Shown here in pieces: positions 1 through 7,735 of a stretch of 64,000 bases of DNA (its first letter is position 1; every line of letters starts with the position of its first letter). The stretch comes from Chitinophaga sp. CF118. Its GTDB lineage: Bacteria; Bacteroidota; Bacteroidia; Chitinophagales; Chitinophagaceae. The stretch covers positions 248,001-312,000 of the forward strand of contig NZ_FOMK01000003.1 in NCBI RefSeq assembly GCF_900112615.1, read 5' to 3'. The notes under the pieces are model-generated. The model was not told the DNA's origin and did no database searches. It saw only the letters and a list, made by a program, of their open reading frames with translations. A program made the translations under genes and the position numbers.

Positions 1-128
1 GCTTCGCTGGTAGCAACATCTAAATGTAGTACCTCTTTCATAATATCAGGTAATGCATCATCCATATTCTCACGTATGACCTTATCATACCTATTACCTT
101 GCTTTTGATCAATAACTTCTACTTTCAT
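1..128 (-). CDS. N-terminal part of a hypothetical protein, possibly Rpn-nuclease family (partial)
   Basis: A minus-strand frame starts with ATG at 128-126 and runs open off the left edge of the window, giving 42 visible residues. The visible start contains NRYDKVIRENMDDALP, which resembles the YDKIF-KEN type opening of the Rpn/DUF4351 family of recombination-promoting nuclease/transposase-like proteins common in Bacteroidota and Cyanobacteria. The resemblance is from memory of the family and rests on a short stretch, so the function is an inference; the existence of a coding frame is better supported than its name. Confidence 0.5.
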   Translation of the reverse strand, partial: MKVEVIDQKQGNRYDKVIRENMDDALPDIMKEVLHLDVATSE

Positions 129-196
129 TTAATTGTAAATGATTAATAAATAAATACTTCAATTTTTAGCAGGGGAGAATAAAAATGATTGGATAG

Positions 197-352
197 CTAT
201 CTTTTTTTGTCCAAATAAACCTTCATCAATACAACCCTGTCATAAATTTCTTTGACTAGTTTTAGCAGTACTAATTTCAAATCGTCTGGTATTGGATCAT
301 TACTCACTACTTTTCTAAGAGGAGCATTATTAACCGCCTTATGCAGTGATAC
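197..352 (-). pseudogene. Possible remnant of a coding frame
   Basis: Open minus-strand frame of 51 codons ending in TAG at 197-199 and bounded upstream by an in-frame TAA at 353-355. It has charged, amphipathic composition (for example DDLKLVLLKLVKEIYDRVV) typical of a real protein end, yet no ATG, GTG or TTG near its beginning. Either a truncated gene or chance; it lies just upstream of the partial gene at the window edge. Confidence 0.25.
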
Positions 353-595
353 TTAATTTAAATTGACAAAAGAAGTATGCATAGAATATTATAAATGTGC
401 CGACATGGAGGAGGTTGTGGGCGTAACATTCCATAGATTTTAAATACACGATTCATCTGCAATTTCCCTGGTAGGTAAAGTTGCATGGGATAACTGATTT
501 TAGTTGATGGATTAAACAAACATTGTGAATAATTCAGGTTAACAATGTTTTGTTTTTAACGGGAGCAAAGATTTATATTTTTCTGGTTAAAAAGG

Positions 596-647
596 CTGTT
601 CATTTTGTTCATTCCTGAAAAACAAAATTATACCTGTTCATTTTGTT
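596..647. repeat. Direct repeat ctgttcattttgtt, possible operator of the GH51 gene
   Basis: The 14-mer ctgttcattttgtt occurs at 596-609 and again, unchanged, at 634-647, a spacing of 38 bp, about 170-220 bp before the arabinofuranosidase start. Paired direct repeats of this kind are typical of AraC-type activator sites in front of glycosidase genes. No regulator gene is adjacent, so the role is inferred from position only. Confidence 0.35.
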
Positions 648-819
648 GGGTCGGAACTGTTGCCTGTTTTTGAGAATTTTTTCTCAGTTTCAGGTAAAGC
701 GTCGCCCTCATATATATACTCCCCCTTTATTTTATGTGTCAATTATACATTAAAAATATCTGCAACTATTGTGTATGTTAAATTCTGGCTGTATCTTGCT
801 GTCAGATAATTCCGTTGTT

Positions 820-2757
820 ATGAAGAAAATCTTGAGTATTTCCGGTTTCTTGTTCCTGAGCGGCCTTTCATTTGCACAAACGCTCACTGTAAAGGTTTCA
901 TCGCCTAAGGCTCCTGTACAGCCTACAATGTGGGGAGTCTTTTTTGAAGATATTAATTTCTCTGCTGATGGTGGATTATATGCTGAACTGGTGAAAAACC
1001 GCTCATTTGAGTTTATTCAGCCGATGATGGGTTGGAAGGAAGTAACGAAAGAAGGTAGTGTACTGATTGTGAACCGGGCGGAAAAGCAGGCTAATCCCAG
1101 ATATGCGCATATCACGGTGAATGGTAAGTACGGTCTCTTTAATGAAGGATTCCGGGGAATGGGCCTGGAAAAGGATGCACAATATAATTTTTCTGTGTGG
1201 GCACGTGCCACCGCTGGTAATGTGGCAATAAACGCTGTATTGGTAAATGAGAAAGGAGAGGATATTGGTCATGCGGCTGTGGCCATTACCGGCAATGAAT
1301 GGAAGAAGTATACGGTAGCCCTTACAGCTGGGCAGAGAGTCGCAAAAGGTGGGTTACAGGTATTATTCTCCGGCAGTGGTGTGCTGGATGCAGATATGAT
1401 CTCCCTGTTCCCTGTCAATACGTGGAAACAGCGCCCCGGCGGAATGCGGGCAGACCTGGTTCAACTGCTGGCCGATCTGCACCCCGGATTTGTACGTTTT
1501 CCCGGTGGTTGTATCGTGGAAGGACGTGACCTCGTTAATCGCTATCAGTGGAAAAAGACCGTCGGCAAGGTGGAAGACCGTACCCTGATTGAGAACCGCT
1601 GGAATACAGAATTCAGTCACCGCGCTCCGGGCGACTACTTCCAGAGTTATGGCCTGGGTTTCTTTGAATATTTCCAGTTGTCCGAAGATATTGGTGCAGA
1701 ACCGCTGCCCATTCTCAACTGTGGTATGGCTTGTCAGTATAATACAGGCGAAATAGCGGCAGATGAAGATGTAAATACCTATATCCAGGATGCGCTGGAC
1801 CTGATTGAATTTGCCAATGGCACAACAGATACCCGCTGGGGTAAGTTAAGGGCAGAAATGGGGCATCCCGCGCCTTTTAACCTCAAAATGATGGGTGTAG
1901 GCAATGAACAATGGGATAGCCAGTATATTGCCCGTTATAAACAATTTGAGGAGGTACTGAAGACAAAACACCCCGAAATTAAACTGGTATCTGGTTCCGG
2001 ACCTTTGCCATCCGGTGACCGTTTCGATTATTCCTGGGCACAGTTGAAACATTCCCGCGCCGACCTGGTAGATGAACATTATTATATGTCGCCCGACTGG
2101 TTCCTGAAAAATGCCCGTCGTTATGACAATTATGACCGGAATGCACCTAAAATATTTGCAGGTGAATATGCCGCCCATATCAAGGATAAAGAGAAGGATG
2201 GCCCGGAAACCCGCAATACCTGGGGCAGTGCGCTGGCAGAAGCGGCGTTTATGACTGGCCTGGAACGGAATGCTGATGTGGTACATATGGCTTCCTACGC
2301 ACCTTTGCTGGCTCATGTGGATGCCTGGCAATGGCGTCCGGACCTGATCTGGTTTGATAATCTGCGTTCAGTAGGTACACCTAATTACTACGTGCAGAAA
2401 CTATTCGCCAATTTCAGAGGTGCACAAATTGTTCCCGTGTTGTCTAACGGTAAAACCCTGGCTGGGGAAGATAGCGTTTATGCCAGTGCTACAATCGATC
2501 CTGCGAGCCATAAAGTGCTGCTGAAGATTGTAAATGTAGGCGGACCGCGTTCCTATAAAATAGCCTTTGAAGGGGCTGCTTTAAGAGGACCAATTGTACA
2601 ACACCGGCTCACCGCAAAAGATAAAGGGGATTTTAATACATTGGATAATCCCGACGTGGTGAAACCTATCGAGGGCACCCTGTCGGGAGGTAAAAATCTT
2701 GTTAACCTTTATTTAGCACCTAACTCCCTGAATGTATTTGAGATCTCTTATAAATAG
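820..2757 (+). CDS. Secreted alpha-L-arabinofuranosidase, GH51
   Basis: GH51 enzymes remove terminal alpha-L-arabinofuranosyl groups from arabinan and arabinoxylan by a retaining mechanism. The chosen start gives a 645-residue protein beginning MKKILSISGFLFLSGLSFAQ, a good signal peptide; an upstream ATG at 769 would add 17 residues and spoil it. After a short strand-rich start with MWGVFFEDINFSADGG comes a carbohydrate-binding-like jelly-roll segment (about 75-200), the catalytic barrel, and the C-terminal beta domain typical of the family. The expected acid/base Glu lies in GNEQW (E363) and the nucleophile Glu in FAGEYA (E449). It stands alone, followed by two large palindromes. Periplasmic or surface location is inferred; no lipobox or T9SS sorting domain was seen. 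Confidence 0.93.
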   Translation: MKKILSISGFLFLSGLSFAQTLTVKVSSPKAPVQPTMWGVFFEDINFSADGGLYAELVKNRSFEFIQPMMGWKEVTKEGSVLIVNRAEKQANPRYAHITVNGKYGLFNEGFRGMGLEKDAQYNFSVWARATAGNVAINAVLVNEKGEDIGHAAVAITGNEWKKYTVALTAGQRVAKGGLQVLFSGSGVLDADMISLFPVNTWKQRPGGMRADLVQLLADLHPGFVRFPGGCIVEGRDLVNRYQWKKTVGKVEDRTLIENRWNTEFSHRAPGDYFQSYGLGFFEYFQLSEDIGAEPLPILNCGMACQYNTGEIAADEDVNTYIQDALDLIEFANGTTDTRWGKLRAEMGHPAPFNLKMMGVGNEQWDSQYIARYKQFEEVLKTKHPEIKLVSGSGPLPSGDRFDYSWAQLKHSRADLVDEHYYMSPDWFLKNARRYDNYDRNAPKIFAGEYAAHIKDKEKDGPETRNTWGSALAEAAFMTGLERNADVVHMASYAPLLAHVDAWQWRPDLIWFDNLRSVGTPNYYVQKLFANFRGAQIVPVLSNGKTLAGEDSVYASATIDPASHKVLLKIVNVGGPRSYKIAFEGAALRGPIVQHRLTAKDKGDFNTLDNPDVVKPIEGTLSGGKNLVNLYLAPNSLNVFEISYK

Positions 2758-2784
2758 TCTTACTTCCCTGGCAAATTGAAATAC

Positions 2785-2861
2785 AAGTGGAGATTCAGTC
2801 ATCCTACGTTCATCCTACGTTTTAAACGTAGGATGAACGTAGGATGACTGAATCTCCACTT
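2785..2861. repeat. 38-bp perfect inverted repeat (hairpin 1)
   Basis: Two arms, 2785-2822 and 2824-2861, are exact reverse complements around a single central base, so the whole 77-bp stretch can form one uninterrupted hairpin. Each arm itself contains a tandem copy of catcctacgtt. It lies 28 bp after the GH51 stop codon. It could end transcription or stabilise the mRNA, but it is far longer than a normal terminator and has no clear T run. Confidence 0.9.
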
Positions 2862-2928
2862 TATCTTCCCTATAAAACCAGAGGTTTCTGTAAGATTAAA
2901 GAACCTTATTTCAAACGGATTAAAATAC

Positions 2929-3004
2929 AGTAGAGAAAAAGTCATCCTTCGTTCATCCTTCGTTTAAAGACGAAGGATGAACGAAGGATGACTTTTTCTC
3001 TACT
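2929..3004. repeat. 35-bp perfect inverted repeat (hairpin 2), sister of hairpin 1
   Basis: Arms 2929-2963 and 2970-3004 are exact reverse complements with a 6-base loop ttaaag. Each arm contains tandem catccttcgtt. It has the same internal plan as the hairpin 68 bp upstream (gagaa/t-rich outer stem, then TCATCCTnCG repeated) but with changed bases that are matched in both arms. Confidence 0.9.
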
Positions 3005-3180
3005 CTAAAACTTGTCCACTATTACATCCCCCTGCTGCCATTACTACGATCATCGGTAAAAATCTATCATTAGCAGATTTGTTCTGACTTTAACACTGTT
3101 TAACATAGGAATAATGCCCTGTGGCACGCTTTTTAGGACTTTATCTGTGGAGAATGAAGAGCACGCCGAAAAGTATTAAT

Positions 3181-4509
3181 ATGTTCTACAAACACATGCA
3201 CAGGTTGATCCTCTATCTTATTCTTTGTAAGACACTCCCTTTATATGCACAGGATAGTATACCTCCTGCCAGATGGGATCTGCAATATTGCCTGGATTAT
3301 GCAAAACAGCATAATATTACATTGAATAGTCTTCGATTGAATACCCGGAGTGCAGAGCAGGATTTATTGTTGTCCCGGTCAGCGGTATTACCCAATTTGT
3401 CCGCCACATTATCTCCGTCTTTAACACATGTTAAATCTGCCGATAGCAATGGCAATCTTAAATCAGGATTTACTCCTTCTTTAAGCACTTCTGCCACTTC
3501 TTCCATCACCCTCTTTAACGGGGGATATCTGAAAAATGATATCAGGCAGAAAGATTTGCTGGTAAAGGTTGCGGGTCTTGATCTGCAGGCTGCGGAAAAT
3601 GATATTACATTACAGATAACCCAGGCTTATCTTAATATCCTGCTGGCGAAAGAAAATATTGTATATGTGAAGGATGTAGTAGCTACCTCAGAAGCGCAGC
3701 TGAAACAGGAACAGCAGTTTTATGATGCTGGTTCCGTAGCCCGGAAAGATCTGGTACAGATCCAGGCGCAACTGGCAAATGACAGGTACACATTGGTAAC
3801 CGCACAGAATTCACACCGGCAAAATTTACTTACACTAAAACAGTTATTGCAACTACCTACAGATACTGTTTTTGAAGTGGTGGAACCCGATACGCTAATG
3901 GCTACTGCACTTTTGCCATTAAGAGATGTTCAACAATATGCTCTTGCAAACAGGCCGGAAGTAAAGAGCAGTGAATTAAGTGTACAATCGGCACAACTGG
4001 ATCTGCAAAAAGCACGTGCTGGTTATTTACCGGTATTAACTGCTGGCGCAGGAATAGGAACCAGCTTTGGGAGTAATACTTATTACTCTTATGTGCGGCA
4101 ACTGGATAATAATTTTTATCAGCAGATAGGAGTGACTTTATCAGTGCCTATTTTCAGCAGGAGAGCTAATAAGGTGAATGAAGAAAAATCACGACTGGAA
4201 GTGGGACAGGCAGAGCTAACATTACAGAATACACGTACAGTTCTTTCGCAGGAAATTGAACAGGCTTACATCAATGTAGAAAATGCGCAGGCGCAGTACG
4301 ATGCTGCTGTTGAGCAATTGCGTTACACACAGGAAAGTTACCGTATTGCGAATGAACAGTTAAAGATCGGAGCTGCGAATACAGTGGAAGTGCTGCAACA
4401 GAAAAATCTGTATGTGCAGGCATTACAATCATATGTGCAGGCGAAATATAGTTCAGCACTTTATATCAGGATCTACGATTTCTACAGGGGTATTCCTGTT
4501 AAGTTATAA
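3181..4509 (+). CDS. TolC-family outer membrane efflux protein
   Basis: Outer membrane channel partner of the tripartite export system encoded just downstream. With ATG at 3181 the protein is 442 residues and opens with MFYKHMHRLILYLILCKTLPLYAQ-type signal sequence; a GTG at 3121 and ATG at 3154 are longer alternatives that would bury the signal peptide. The mature part shows the two-fold repeated long coiled-coil helices of the family (AQLKQEQQFYDAGSVARKD and AVEQLRYTQESYRIANEQLK segments) and a length near the usual 420-480. The gene is 12 bp before the adaptor gene. Substrate unknown. Confidence 0.88.
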   Translation: MFYKHMHRLILYLILCKTLPLYAQDSIPPARWDLQYCLDYAKQHNITLNSLRLNTRSAEQDLLLSRSAVLPNLSATLSPSLTHVKSADSNGNLKSGFTPSLSTSATSSITLFNGGYLKNDIRQKDLLVKVAGLDLQAAENDITLQITQAYLNILLAKENIVYVKDVVATSEAQLKQEQQFYDAGSVARKDLVQIQAQLANDRYTLVTAQNSHRQNLLTLKQLLQLPTDTVFEVVEPDTLMATALLPLRDVQQYALANRPEVKSSELSVQSAQLDLQKARAGYLPVLTAGAGIGTSFGSNTYYSYVRQLDNNFYQQIGVTLSVPIFSRRANKVNEEKSRLEVGQAELTLQNTRTVLSQEIEQAYINVENAQAQYDAAVEQLRYTQESYRIANEQLKIGAANTVEVLQQKNLYVQALQSYVQAKYSSALYIRIYDFYRGIPVKL

Positions 4510-4521
4510 AAATATCTACGG

Positions 4522-5766
4522 ATGAATAAGAAGGTAATTATAACAATAGCGGTACTCCTGGCATTGATAGCCGTGTGGTACTTCTTTTTCCGGAAAAAAG
4601 AAGAGCCGGTCGTTATCGAAACAGAGAAACCATCTTACGGGCATATATTCACAAGCGTTACAGCAACAGGTACGGTACAACCTGTAGATACTGTGGCGGT
4701 GGGTACACAGGTATCCGGTACCTTAAAATATATCTACGCGGATTTTAATGATAAAGTTAAAAAGGGGGAATTGCTGGCAGAGCTGGATAAAATATTATTG
4801 CAGGCAGAAGTAGACCGCAATAAAGGATTACTGGCTAATTCAATAAGTCAGCAGGTTTACCAGGAAGCACAATATAAAAGAGAAGACCAGTTATACAAAG
4901 TAGGTGCTGTGAGCAAAGCAGATTACGACAACCAGCTTTATCTGTATAATGCGGCAAAAGCAAGCTCGGAAAGTGCAAGAGCTTCTCTTGCATCTGCGCA
5001 AAGAAACTTGTCTTTTGCAGAGATTTATTCTCCCATTGATGGTGTGGTATTAAGCAGAAGCGTGAGTGTAGGACAAACAGTGGCGGCCAGTTTTAGCACT
5101 CCTACTTTATTTGTACTGGCAAAAGATATTACCAAAATGCAGGTACAGGCGAGTGTGGATGAAGCGGATATAGGAAATGTTGGAGATAGTCAGCGGGTAT
5201 CTTTTACTGTAGATGCCTACCTGGAAGATGAGTTTGCTGGCAGAGTGCAGGAAGTACGGTTACGGCCTGCAGTATCTGCCAACGTGGTCACCTATACGAC
5301 TATCATCAGTGCTTCGAATGACAATATGAAGTTGAAACCGGGGATGACGGCAACGGTTACCATCTATACAAAAGAGAAAGATAATGCATTACTGATACCG
5401 GCAAAAGCACTGATGTTCAAACCTGATTCTGCTTTGTCAAAGAAGTTTGTAGTTGTTGCCATTGCGCCTGCTGCTGTGGAAAAGCATAAGAGTGCCACTC
5501 CTATAACCGGAGGCAACAGGGATAGCATACGCGTTAAATCAAAAGATCATGCAAAGGCAGCTACTTATATATGGGTACTACAGGGAGATACATTATTACA
5601 AAAGAAGGTAATGATAGGGTTGAATGATAATACCCATGCAGAAGTTTTGTCTGGCTTATCGGAAAATGAATCAGTGATCACAGGTATGAAGCGGGAAACA
5701 AAGAAAGAGGCTGCAGCTGCATCCTCCGGAGGTAGTCCGTTTATGCCACAACGTAGAAGACGATGA
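4522..5766 (+). CDS. MacA-like periplasmic adaptor (membrane fusion protein)
   Basis: A 414-residue HlyD/MacA-type adaptor that joins the inner membrane transporter to TolC. One N-terminal membrane helix (about residues 4-22) is followed by the lipoyl half motif near GTVQPVDTVAVGTQVSG, a coiled-coil hairpin (about 90-150), the second lipoyl half (FAEIYSPIDGVVLSRSV) and the beta-barrel and membrane-proximal domains. The last domain is extended by a Lys/Ser-rich insertion around 300-345, and the tail is basic (PQRRRR). Its stop codon overlaps the ATG of the ATPase gene by 4 bp (ATGA), so translation is probably coupled. Confidence 0.9.
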   Translation: MNKKVIITIAVLLALIAVWYFFFRKKEEPVVIETEKPSYGHIFTSVTATGTVQPVDTVAVGTQVSGTLKYIYADFNDKVKKGELLAELDKILLQAEVDRNKGLLANSISQQVYQEAQYKREDQLYKVGAVSKADYDNQLYLYNAAKASSESARASLASAQRNLSFAEIYSPIDGVVLSRSVSVGQTVAASFSTPTLFVLAKDITKMQVQASVDEADIGNVGDSQRVSFTVDAYLEDEFAGRVQEVRLRPAVSANVVTYTTIISASNDNMKLKPGMTATVTIYTKEKDNALLIPAKALMFKPDSALSKKFVVVAIAPAAVEKHKSATPITGGNRDSIRVKSKDHAKAATYIWVLQGDTLLQKKVMIGLNDNTHAEVLSGLSENESVITGMKRETKKEAAAASSGGSPFMPQRRRR

Positions 5767-6512
5767 GCAAAAAGATCCTGGAACTACAGAATATCAAGCG
5801 GGAATTTGTAATGGGTACAGAGATTGTCCGTGCCTTGAAAGGAGTATCTTTTGATGTGATGGGAGGGGAGTTTGTGACTATAATGGGAAGTAGTGGTTCG
5901 GGGAAAACGACTTTGCTGAATACACTGGGATGCCTGGATAAACCTACAGAAGGTACTTACTTGCTGGATGGTGTGAATATTGGAGGATTGAACCGCAATG
6001 AGCTGGCAAGATTACGCAACCGTAAGATCGGTTTTGTATTCCAGTCGTACAACCTGTTACCGCGTACTTCCGCGTTGGAGAATGTAGAGTTGCCGCTTTT
6101 CTACAATATAGAGATCAGTCATGAGCAACGGAAGCAGAAAGCTATAAAAGCACTGGAAGCCGTGAAACTGGCAGACCGGCTGGATCATATGCCCAATCAG
6201 CTTTCCGGCGGACAGCAACAACGTGTGGCCATTGCACGTGCACTGGTGAATGAACCGGTAATGATCCTGGCAGATGAAGCGACTGGTAATCTTGATACCC
6301 GCACCTCTTATGAGATTATGGCACTCATACAGGAACTGAACCAGGTGCAGGGTAAAACGATTGTATTTGTAACGCATGAACCGGATATTGCAGCCTTTAG
6401 CAGTCGTACGGTAACATTGCGCGATGGGAAAGTGGTGAAGGATACTTTAAATGAAAATGTACGTTCTGCAAAAGAAGCGCTGGCAGCATTACCACCAGCA
6501 GAAGATTATTGA
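5763..6512 (+). CDS. ABC transporter ATPase, MacB/LolD type
   Basis: 249-residue nucleotide-binding subunit that powers the MacB-like permease. Walker [10 protein letters not shown] at 42-50, signature LSGGQQQR, Walker [13 protein letters not shown] and the switch His in FVTHEPD are all present. In Proteobacteria this domain is fused to the permease; here, as is common in Bacteroidota, it is a separate chain. It overlaps the adaptor gene by 4 bp and is followed 2 bp later by the permease gene. Confidence 0.93.
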   Translation: MSKKILELQNIKREFVMGTEIVRALKGVSFDVMGGEFVTIMGSSGSGKTTLLNTLGCLDKPTEGTYLLDGVNIGGLNRNELARLRNRKIGFVFQSYNLLPRTSALENVELPLFYNIEISHEQRKQKAIKALEAVKLADRLDHMPNQLSGGQQQRVAIARALVNEPVMILADEATGNLDTRTSYEIMALIQELNQVQGKTIVFVTHEPDIAAFSSRTVTLRDGKVVKDTLNENVRSAKEALAALPPAEDY

Positions 6513-6514
6513 TT

Positions 6515-7735
6515 ATGAATATCTTAAATCTCATAAGAATAGCATTTAAAGCACTGCAACGTAATAAGTTGAGGGCTTTCCTGACTATGCTCGGTGTGAT
6601 CATCGGTGTGGCTTCTGTAATAGCGATGGTGGCTATCGGGCAAGGATCCAAACAAAGTATTCAGTCGCAGTTGTCCAGTATGGGATCTAATATGATTACC
6701 ATCCTGCCAGCCAGTAATATCGCGGGTGGAGCACGACTGGGAGGATCGACTGTGCAAACGCTTACAATAGATGATGTAAAGGCAATCAGGAAACAGGCAG
6801 TAAATGTCAGCGCGATTTCTCCCGCAGCTACTTCCAGCGGACAATCCATTTTCGGTGCGCTGAACTGGCCAACTACCATACAAGGTGTTAGTCCTTCTTA
6901 TCTGGATATCCGCAAATGGGATTTAAAAGATGGTATTCCGTTTTCTGATGAAGATGTGAGGGCATCTGCAAAAGTGTGTTTACTGGGACAAACAGTTATA
7001 ACCAACTTATTCCCCAACGGGGAGAATCCGGTAGGGAAAATCATCCGTTTTAATAATATTCCTTTCCAGGTAATTGGCGTACTTGTAGCAAAAGGACAAA
7101 GTTCTTTTGGTCAGGATCAGGATGATGTAATTCTTGCACCTTATACAACAGTACAAAAGAGAATCCTGGCTACTATTTATTTTCGTACCATCTATGCTTC
7201 TGCGATAAGTGAAAGTGCCTCTGACGATGCTACAGACGAAATAACCAGTATCCTGCGAAAAACCCATCGGTTGCGCACTACTGATGAAAACGATTTTCAG
7301 GTACGTACAATGGCAGAACTGATCAGTGCCCTAAGTTCTACCAGTAATCTGCTCACTATCCTGCTAACGGCCATTGCAGGTATCTCCCTGATCATTGGCG
7401 GGATCGGGATCATGAACATCATGTATGTATCTGTAACAGAACGTACCCGTGAAATAGGATTACGCATGTCTATCGGTGCCCGCGGCATTGATATCCTCAT
7501 GCAGTTCCTAATTGAAGCTATTATGATCAGTATCACCGGCGGATTGATAGGCGTGGTGCTGGGCATCACTTCTGCTCAGCTCATTACTTATTTTTTATCA
7601 TGGCCAACATTGGTATCCGAATCTTCCATTATCTTATCATTCGCAGTCTGCGCATTCACCGGTGTATTTTTCGGTTACTACCCGGCGCAGAAAGCTTCGA
7701 GATTAGATCCTATAGAGGCGTTACGATATGAATAG
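6515..7735 (+). CDS. MacB-like ABC permease
   Basis: 406-residue FtsX/MacB-superfamily permease. One helix at about 20-42 (LTMLGVIIGVASVIAMVAIG), a large periplasmic MacB_PCD domain, then three helices near the C-terminus with the typical EIGLRMSIGAR coupling segment and final DPIEALRYE. The ATG at 6515 is preferred over a TTG at 6509 that overlaps the preceding stop. With the three preceding genes it forms a complete MacAB-TolC-type export machine for a peptide, lipid or drug-like substrate that cannot be named. Its stop codon abuts the stop of the convergent usher gene with no space at all. Confidence 0.92.
   Translation: MNILNLIRIAFKALQRNKLRAFLTMLGVIIGVASVIAMVAIGQGSKQSIQSQLSSMGSNMITILPASNIAGGARLGGSTVQTLTIDDVKAIRKQAVNVSAISPAATSSGQSIFGALNWPTTIQGVSPSYLDIRKWDLKDGIPFSDEDVRASAKVCLLGQTVITNLFPNGENPVGKIIRFNNIPFQVIGVLVAKGQSSFGQDQDDVILAPYTTVQKRILATIYFRTIYASAISESASDDATDEITSILRKTHRLRTTDENDFQVRTMAELISALSSTSNLLTILLTAIAGISLIIGGIGIMNIMYVSVTERTREIGLRMSIGARGIDILMQFLIEAIMISITGGLIGVVLGITSAQLITYFLSWPTLVSESSIILSFAVCAFTGVFFGYYPAQKASRLDPIEALRYE

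Larger units (their letters stand above)
129..819. other. Intergenic region, partly decayed
   Basis: No intact gene is visible. On the minus strand a frame from 352 to 197 stays open for 51 codons with protein-like composition but has no usable start codon, so it may be a gene remnant. The part next to the arabinofuranosidase holds a 14-bp direct repeat (see 596-647). No convincing TAnnTTTG box was found in front of the GH51 gene. Confidence 0.5.

Noticed and set aside
1846-2331. 161-codon minus-strand frame inside the GH51 gene
   Set aside because: Shadow of a well-supported GH51 gene with both catalytic Glu residues.
2785-3004. Insertion-sequence ends
   Set aside because: The two palindromes have no transposase gene between or beside them and no target duplication was seen.
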